A stretch of 17,896 bases of DNA from NCBI GenBank assembly GCA_902488965.1, contig CABTYA010000014.1, positions 1 to 17,896 on the forward strand, in the 5' to 3' direction. The DNA is from an uncultured Veillonellaceae bacterium (GTDB taxonomy: Bacteria; Bacillota; Negativicutes; Veillonellales; Negativicoccaceae). The position numbers were made by a program, and so were the translations under genes. The notes under the pieces are model-generated. The model saw only the letters and a list, made by a program, of their open reading frames with translations, ran no database searches and was not told where the DNA came from. Below are positions 13,255 to 17,896 of this stretch, one piece after another (positions within the stretch are counted from its first letter, which is position 1; each line of letters begins with the position of its first letter).

Positions 13255-14027
13255 TGACAGTACACACGGACGGTTGGCACAATGTCTCCATCGAGACGAA
13301 AGACGGTATTGCGGTGGTGAGGGTCAATCGACCCAAAGCGTTAAATGCGCTCAATATGGAAACGATGAAAGAGCTCGATGCGCTGTTTGCCGAGTTGGCG
13401 CACGCTGATGAAATCGACGTCGTCATCGTAACCGGAGCAGGCGAACGGGCGTTTGTCGCGGGAGCCGATCTCAAAGAAATGGCAAAGATGGACACCATCG
13501 AAGGACGCGACTGGGGGGCGTTCGGGCAGCAAGTCATGCAACGGATTGAGGACTTGCCGCAGCCGGTCATCGCCGCGGTCAACGGGTTTGCCTTGGGCGG
13601 CGGCTGCGAATTGACGCTGGCGTGTGATATCCGCTATGCGTCCGACAATGCGAAATTCGGGCAACCGGAAGTCAAATGGGGCATTTGCGCCGGCTTCGGT
13701 GCGAGCCAGCGGCTCGTGCGGGCCATCGGGCCGGCTATGGCGAAAGAGATGTTGTACACGGCGGATATGATCGATGCACAAGAAGCGTTGCGAATCGGCC
13801 TTGTCAATCGGGTATTGCCGCAGGCGGAACTCTTGCCCGCCGTGTGGGAACTGGCACGCAAGATTCAGGCCAATGCCCGTTTTGCCGTGCGGGCGACCAA
13901 GCGCTCGATCCTGCACGGACAGGATATGGACCAACGCGCAGCCATCGAGCACGAAGCGCAGCTCTTCGGTTTGTGCTTTGCGACGGACGACCAGCGTACG
14001 CGCATGGAATCGTTCGGTAAAAAATAA
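13254..14027 (+). CDS. Enoyl-CoA hydratase/isomerase family (crotonase) protein
   Basis: A 257-aa crotonase-fold enzyme acting on an acyl-CoA thioester, likely hydrating 2-enoyl-CoA such as crotonyl-CoA. The oxyanion-hole segments are FVAGADL (about 67-73) and ALGGGCEL (about 113-120), and both hydratase glutamates are present, Glu119 in GGGCE and Glu139 in FGQPEV. The loop after Glu139 reads WGICAGFGASQRL where most hydratases have G-x-x-P-G-x-GGTQRL, so substrate preference may be shifted. The protein stops at MESFGKK, about ten residues before the usual EKR-containing tail. The ATG at 13254 has better spacing from GGAGG than the in-frame ATG at 13251. No other butyrate or beta-oxidation gene is nearby, so it may serve carbon-chain elongation or a separate degradative route. 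Confidence 0.93.
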   Translation: MTVHTDGWHNVSIETKDGIAVVRVNRPKALNALNMETMKELDALFAELAHADEIDVVIVTGAGERAFVAGADLKEMAKMDTIEGRDWGAFGQQVMQRIEDLPQPVIAAVNGFALGGGCELTLACDIRYASDNAKFGQPEVKWGICAGFGASQRLVRAIGPAMAKEMLYTADMIDAQEALRIGLVNRVLPQAELLPAVWELARKIQANARFAVRATKRSILHGQDMDQRAAIEHEAQLFGLCFATDDQRTRMESFGKK

Positions 14028-14044
14028 CGACATGATCATCACGG

Positions 14045-14100
14045 TTGGGGCGAAGATGAATCGACAGGCGTTCGATTCATCTTCACCCCAATATTTTTTT
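14045..14100 (+). terminator. Long rho-independent terminator after the crotonase gene
   Basis: Two 20-nt arms (14045-14064 and 14072-14091) pair at 19 positions with a single C/A mismatch, a 7-nt loop and then TATTTTTTT. The stem is about twice as long as other terminators in this window. Confidence 0.92.
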
Positions 14101-14348
14101 GCAATCGACGAACATACTGCCGACCCGACGGTGATTGTCGGAGATAGAGTCGCCGGGAGAAAATAAGGAGTATCGACAGATTCCGATGGAGAAAGAGGCG
14201 CTGTATACTGGCGTTTTCTGACGGAATTGATTTGTTATATTACCAATATTTTACAAATGACAATAAATTTAATGAAAAACAATTTGCTAATATGAAGTTG
14301 CCAAAATCACAAGGTACTGACTACTATATTTTACGGGAGGTACTGGCT
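14101..14348. other. Intergenic stretch with abrupt AT-rich segment
   Basis: No supported gene. Base composition drops sharply: 14221-14280 has only 12 G or C in 60. A reading frame runs from a TTG at 14232 into the small ORF below, but without a ribosome site. TTGCCA (14298-14303) and TACTAT (14322-14327), 18 bp apart, could be a promoter for the following unit. Confidence 0.5.
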
Positions 14349-14504
14349 ATGGATGCGAAAAGACGTGATATCATCCGCACACACAGGGCTGATTTCACAT
14401 GGGATTTGTTTCGACATGCACTTTTGAAAAGTTTAAATAATAAAATGGATAGCCGATGGATGACCGTTCAAACATGGGGTGTGTTTGAGCGGTCTTTTTC
14501 GTAA
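14349..14504 (+). CDS. Small ORF (51 aa), possible leader peptide
   Basis: The ATG has an excellent ribosome site, GGGAGG 8 nt upstream. The predicted peptide is basic, with an amphipathic stretch FTWDLFRHALLKSLNNKM, and contains three Trp. Its last 14 codons run through a terminator hairpin (14462-14499), which is unusual for an ordinary gene and fits either a leader peptide or a broken remnant. No family is recognised. The next gene begins only 28 bp after its stop, with little room for a separate promoter. Confidence 0.35.
   Translation: MDAKRRDIIRTHRADFTWDLFRHALLKSLNNKMDSRWMTVQTWGVFERSFS
14462..14499 (+). terminator. Terminator or attenuator ahead of the lipoprotein gene
   Basis: GACCGTTCAAACA (14462-14474) pairs with TGTTTGAGCGGTC (14482-14494) with one G-U pair and a 7-nt loop, followed by TTTTT. 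It lies 33 bp before the lipoprotein start. As the downstream genes seem to have no promoter between, it may act as an attenuator. Confidence 0.75.
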
Positions 14505-14532
14505 GAAAAATAAAAAACAAGGAGGGATATTT

Positions 14533-15954
14533 ATGAAAATAGGCGCAAAGAAAGTCATCGCGTTATTTGCGGTCGTCACATTTGTGATGACCGGTTGCAG
14601 TGCCAATAACGGTAACAACAAGGAAGCCTATTCCGCAGAAAAAAACTTGGCGAAAGGAGTCGCTTGCAGTACGTGCCCGATTGTAGTCAAGGACAGAGAG
14701 GTGTGGAAGGACTTTATCAGTGATGAAAAAGACATCAATTTGGCAATGAATTCTCTTTACGGAATTCATTTTCCGGAAATACTTCTGACATCAAAAGATG
14801 CCAAAGAGGCCAATGCGGAAATAGAAAAATTGGTCCGGAAAGCGGAAAATGAATATAAAGAAATCAAAAAAAACAGAGCGGAACTCGAGATGGATGAGGA
14901 GGATTTGGGGGTGTCTGCCGAATTTTCCGTCTACCAAGATGATGGGGTCGTAAGTGTTTTGCTGACTACTTACGATGGCTATATGACGTACAGGCCAATC
15001 CACAACACCTATAATTTTTCCCTACCGAACGGGAAACGATTATCGGATAAAGACCTGATGAAAAAGTTCGGATCGGACATCGATTATTTGGCACTGATGG
15101 AAAACAGTATCCATAGGGATTCTGAAGAAAGTAATGCGGTTTTTATGGGAAACGCAGTAAATCATAAATTTTTTAACGCACCGTATCGATTTGAAGGAGA
15201 GACGTATCTCAAGTTGTGGGACGACGTTAAAAAAGGAGATTCCAAAATTTTCTTGGATGAGTGGGGGGATCCGCATTTTCATTACATCAATTTTATACCG
15301 GCGGGCCCCGGATTTTATGAGAGTATCTTGTCGCTGCAAGTGAGTGCTGAGAATCAAAACATATATTCCGACGTCTATCTCAAAATGGCAAAGAAACTGG
15401 GAGTCGATCCCGAGGCCAATGATGCATTTATGATTTTCCTCGGTTATGCACATGACGATGTTTCGGTACGACAGATTTTATCCAAACTGCATGTCTGGGA
15501 AAGAACCTTTATGAAGGAGGGCGAAGCCCCTAAACTGTCATTATGTGTGAAATATAACGAAGAGACACTGTGCGATGAATTGATAGGCGAAGAATACTAT
15601 CTTCTCGTTCCTAAGTGGAAACATGCGGTCGTGAAATTAACCCAGCTCGATCCGGATGCGAACGGCGGCTTAAAGCCGGTGGAAAATTATTATCTTGATG
15701 ATTTCTCCGTGGTAGGACCTACACTGATTTGTCAAAATCGAGGGGAGGGAATCCCCAATGCGAAAATCACACTCAGGTATCGGGATAAAAAAAGAGAATT
15801 TTCGCCTCTCGTATCTCTGCGGGACGGCACGCCGGTGTTTCCTCCGAAGATCTATGATGCAGGGGATATCCTTGACTGGGATTCCCTTGCGCGGGAGGGG
15901 TTCTATAATGAGAGTTTATATGAGGCCATTCTTTCTCTCATCGGATACGGCTGA
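14533..15954 (+). CDS. Lipoprotein of unknown function (473 aa)
   Basis: The protein starts with a clear lipoprotein signal: MKIGAKK, a hydrophobic core and a lipobox ending VMTGC, giving lipidated Cys22. The mature protein should sit outside the cytoplasmic membrane. There is a charged, probably helical stretch at about residues 80-115 with EIEKLVRKAENEYKEIKKNR. The part reading YMTYRPIHNTYNFSLPNGK, followed by LSDKDLMKKFG, resembles the pattern of DUF3298/RsiV-like extracytoplasmic domains; this is a weak match by eye. The C-terminal half is not recognised. AAGGAGGG precedes ATG 14533; an in-frame GTG at 14479 lies within the terminator and is rejected. Only 83 bp without terminator separate it from the SPFH gene, suggesting one operon. 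Codon use is more AT-rich than in the left half of the window. Confidence 0.85.
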   Translation: MKIGAKKVIALFAVVTFVMTGCSANNGNNKEAYSAEKNLAKGVACSTCPIVVKDREVWKDFISDEKDINLAMNSLYGIHFPEILLTSKDAKEANAEIEKLVRKAENEYKEIKKNRAELEMDEEDLGVSAEFSVYQDDGVVSVLLTTYDGYMTYRPIHNTYNFSLPNGKRLSDKDLMKKFGSDIDYLALMENSIHRDSEESNAVFMGNAVNHKFFNAPYRFEGETYLKLWDDVKKGDSKIFLDEWGDPHFHYINFIPAGPGFYESILSLQVSAENQNIYSDVYLKMAKKLGVDPEANDAFMIFLGYAHDDVSVRQILSKLHVWERTFMKEGEAPKLSLCVKYNEETLCDELIGEEYYLLVPKWKHAVVKLTQLDPDANGGLKPVENYYLDDFSVVGPTLICQNRGEGIPNAKITLRYRDKKREFSPLVSLRDGTPVFPPKIYDAGDILDWDSLAREGFYNESLYEAILSLIGYG

Positions 15955-16037
15955 ATTGGTATCACTGATCGGGTAGAAAAATGACGATGAAGGCAAAAAC
16001 AAAATCCGTAGTGATGTAGTCAAAAAGGAGGTCAATT

Positions 16038-17333
16038 ATGGGATTTATTCAAGCAATCAAGGGTTCCATCGGAGGAACGTTAGCGGATCAATGGAAGGAT
16101 TACTATGGGCCGAAATCCGGCGTTTCTCCCACGGCAGGGCTGTTTCCCGGCGTCCCCATGGGGGTCAATAATGACAGAGGCTCCAATTACAAAGGAAATG
16201 CGAATATCATTACAACGGGAAGCAAGGTGATTGTTCCGGAAGGAACCGCTTTGGTTACCATTCAGGACGGTGCGATTACGAATATCATCACCGAGGTGGG
16301 CGGATATGAGTATAGCAACGACGATGTGAACGCAAAGTCTATTTTTGCGGGAGATTCCTTTATGGACTCTCTGGTCAAATCATCGTGGGAAAAATTTAAG
16401 TTTGGCGGAGTTCCTGCTACGCAGCAGTTATTGTTCTATGTCAACTTAAAAGAAATTCCGAACAACAGATTCGGCACACAGTCGGAAATCTATTGGGATG
16501 ATGCGTTCTTCGGCACACAAGTGGGAGCTGTTACCAGAGGAACATATACCTTGCGTATTGTGGATCCCATCCTGTTCATCAAGAACTTTGTGCCGGTCAA
16601 GTATGTGTCTGCAGGCGCGCCGGAATTTGATTTTGCCGACATGGATAATGACGCCGGCGAACAATTGTTTAATGAAGTCGTGGGGAGTCTGTCCGCCGCT
16701 TTTTCGAACTATACCAACGATCCCACCCGCGGGAATCGAATGTCAAGGATTCAGGGCGATCAAATCGGTTTTGCGCAAGCACTGGGACAGGCCGTGGAAG
16801 ATGCCTATCAGTGGAAATCGTCCCGAGGTCTCGAAATTGTCAAGACGGCCATTCTTGCTATTGAATACGATGACGATACGAAAACGCTCATGTCCGACGT
16901 TAAGAAAGCGGATGCCCTTTCCGGTGCCAGAGGAAATGCCTTTATGCAACAGGCGGCGGCCAGAGGTATGCAGGGAGCCGGAGAAAATGGCGGCGGAGCA
17001 GGCATGGCCTTTATGGGAATGGGAATGCAGGCTGCCGGCGGCATGATGGGCGGCATGCAGCAGCCCAATACGCAGGGGTCCTACCAGCCGAACTTCGGTC
17101 AGCCGCAGCAAGGAATGCCGCAGCAAGGAATGCCGCAACAAGGAATGCCGCAGCAGGCACAGCAACAGCAGGCACAGCAACAGCAGGCACAGCCGCAGGC
17201 GCAGCAGACACCGCCGCAGGAAGCTACTACCGATCCGACGACAAAGCTGATCCAAATGAAAAAATTGTTGGATGCCGGCGTTATTTCGCAAGAAGAATTT
17301 GATAAAGTGAAAAAAGATTTGTTGGGGTTTTAA
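16038..17333 (+). CDS. SPFH-domain protein with C-terminal SHOCT-like domain (YdjI-like, 'virion core protein' family)
   Basis: A 431-aa protein matching the SPFH-type family often labelled virion core protein-like, represented by B. subtilis YdjI. The N-terminal part has MGFIQAIKGSIGGTLADQWK, and about residues 55-290 form the SPFH-like region (VIVPEGTALVTIQDGAI, TRGTYTLRIVDPILFIKNFV). After it comes a Gly/Met-rich segment and a Gln-rich linker (about 349-395). The last 30 residues, TKLIQMKKLLDAGVISQEEF and after, look like a SHOCT domain. SPFH proteins form large membrane-bound assemblies. In B. subtilis YdjI depends on YdjG and YdjH for membrane location and recruits PspA. There is no signal peptide or membrane helix. 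AAAAAGGAGG precedes the start. The YdjG-like gene follows 3 bp after the stop. Confidence 0.9.
   Translation: MGFIQAIKGSIGGTLADQWKDYYGPKSGVSPTAGLFPGVPMGVNNDRGSNYKGNANIITTGSKVIVPEGTALVTIQDGAITNIITEVGGYEYSNDDVNAKSIFAGDSFMDSLVKSSWEKFKFGGVPATQQLLFYVNLKEIPNNRFGTQSEIYWDDAFFGTQVGAVTRGTYTLRIVDPILFIKNFVPVKYVSAGAPEFDFADMDNDAGEQLFNEVVGSLSAAFSNYTNDPTRGNRMSRIQGDQIGFAQALGQAVEDAYQWKSSRGLEIVKTAILAIEYDDDTKTLMSDVKKADALSGARGNAFMQQAAARGMQGAGENGGGAGMAFMGMGMQAAGGMMGGMQQPNTQGSYQPNFGQPQQGMPQQGMPQQGMPQQAQQQQAQQQQAQPQAQQTPPQEATTDPTTKLIQMKKLLDAGVISQEEFDKVKKDLLGF
17103..17195 (+). repeat. 15-bp tandem repeats coding for the Gln-rich linker
   Basis: Three copies of a 15-bp unit CCGCAGCAAGGAATG (17103-17147, the third with one change) code for PQQGM. 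Three copies of CAGCAGGCACAGCAA follow (17151-17195, the last ending CCG), coding for QQAQQ. The unit length is a multiple of three, so copy-number change would keep the frame and only alter linker length. Confidence 0.92.
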
Positions 17334-17336
17334 ATC

Positions 17337-17896
17337 ATGGACGACTTGAATAATCGGGACGAAAACCGGACCGAACACAAAATCATACAGACCGATGCGG
17401 GCGCGAAGGATGGGCAGATGAAATGTCCGAAGTGCGGCGCTACCGACATCTCGCAAAATGTGAACACAGGCAAACTGCGGTGTAATTTTTGTCGGCATGA
17501 GTTTGAGTTGGAAAAAGACACTTCGATGGAAACGAATGTGGAAAACCTGCACGGGAAGGTCATCGGGTCAGGGGCGCAAAATATTGTGCCGGACACGAAG
17601 GACATTCTCACCTTGAAGTGTGAAAGTTGCGGTGCCGAGGTTGTCATTGATACAGGCGAAGCGGCGCAAGCCAGATGCCACTGGTGCAGAAACACGTTGT
17701 CTTTGAATCGACAAATTCCCAACGGGGCAATTCCTGATGTGGTGTTACCGTTTTCCGTCAAAAAGGAAGCCGCCAAGGCGGAAATTGAAAAATTTGTCGG
17801 CAACAGAAAGTTTTTTGCACATCCTCAATTCACCAAAGAGTTTACCACTGAGAATATCATGGGCGTATATTTCCCCTATATGCTTGTCGATGTCAA
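17337..17896 (+). CDS. Double zinc-ribbon protein (TFIIB-type, YdjG-like), N-terminal part, cut by window end
   Basis: The first 186 residues are present and the frame is open at the window end. Two zinc-ribbon cores are visible: Cys30-x2-Cys33 with Cys49-x2-Cys52, and Cys95-x2-Cys98 with Cys114-x2-Cys117. The second is followed by NRQIPNGAIPDVVLPFSVKK and by sequence up to VYFPYMLVDV, a layout typical of bacterial 'TFIIB-type zinc ribbon-containing' proteins such as B. subtilis YdjG, which continue into membrane segments; those would be beyond the window. Such proteins help place the SPFH partner at the membrane. It starts 3 bp after the SPFH gene stop and must be co-transcribed. The start lacks a strong ribosome site, so translation is probably coupled. 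Confidence 0.88.
   Translation, partial: MDDLNNRDENRTEHKIIQTDAGAKDGQMKCPKCGATDISQNVNTGKLRCNFCRHEFELEKDTSMETNVENLHGKVIGSGAQNIVPDTKDILTLKCESCGAEVVIDTGEAAQARCHWCRNTLSLNRQIPNGAIPDVVLPFSVKKEAAKAEIEKFVGNRKFFAHPQFTKEFTTENIMGVYFPYMLVDV

Noticed and set aside
14056..14166. Short ORF of 36 codons after the crotonase
   Set aside because: It begins inside the left arm of the terminator and has no ribosome site.
17103..17195. Possible CRISPR-like short repeats
   Set aside because: The units are contiguous, 15 bp, in frame and coding; there are no spacers.

Overview
The window looks like a chromosomal piece of a GC-rich, low-GC-phylum-related anaerobe. Strong AGGAGG-type ribosome sites, Firmicutes-style intrinsic terminators, a crotonase, DASS carboxylate transporters and a B. 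subtilis YdjG/YdjI-like pair suggest a Negativicutes (Veillonella/Selenomonas/Megasphaera-type) bacterium. That placement is an inference from gene content and style; no rRNA or other marker gene is present. There are no tRNA, rRNA, CRISPR or insertion sequences that I can support.

Layout. (1) 1-329: 3' end of a SLC13/DASS permease with its terminator. (2) 375-1308: about 930 bp without a convincing gene, holding a diverged direct repeat of about 110 bp. (3) 1309-3252: a minus-strand transcription unit reading small protein (67 aa), full SLC13 permease, small protein (64 aa), terminator. The two small proteins share a Y-x-H-L-[LI]-x-x-R-[LM] motif. A LysR-type regulator (3379-4323) is divergent from this unit and is its likely controller. 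(4) 4534-5175: a YigZ/IMPACT-family protein on the minus strand, divergent from copA (5301-7682), a Cu+ exporting P1B-ATPase with two nearly identical heavy-metal domains. (5) 7838-12838: a five-gene ABC import operon: lipoprotein binding protein, terminator/attenuator, two permeases, ATPase, and a xylose-isomerase-like TIM-barrel protein. The order matches the ugpBAEC operon, with the TIM barrel where ugpQ would sit. (6) 12916-14027: an acidic 112-aa protein of unknown function translationally coupled to an enoyl-CoA hydratase-family enzyme, closed by a long terminator. (7) 14101-17896: after an AT-rich stretch comes a small leader-like ORF, a terminator, then a 473-aa lipoprotein, an SPFH protein with a Gln-rich repeat and a C-terminal SHOCT-like domain (YdjI-like), and the start of a double zinc-ribbon protein (YdjG-like) that runs off the window.

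The last block is the most interesting. In B. subtilis the YdjG/YdjH membrane proteins and the SPFH protein YdjI recruit PspA in an envelope-stress system. Here the same two protein types follow a large uncharacterised lipoprotein, which may be an outer-face partner. Second is the SLC13 unit with its paired small motif-sharing proteins, one of which appears to use a ribosome site bridged by a hairpin.
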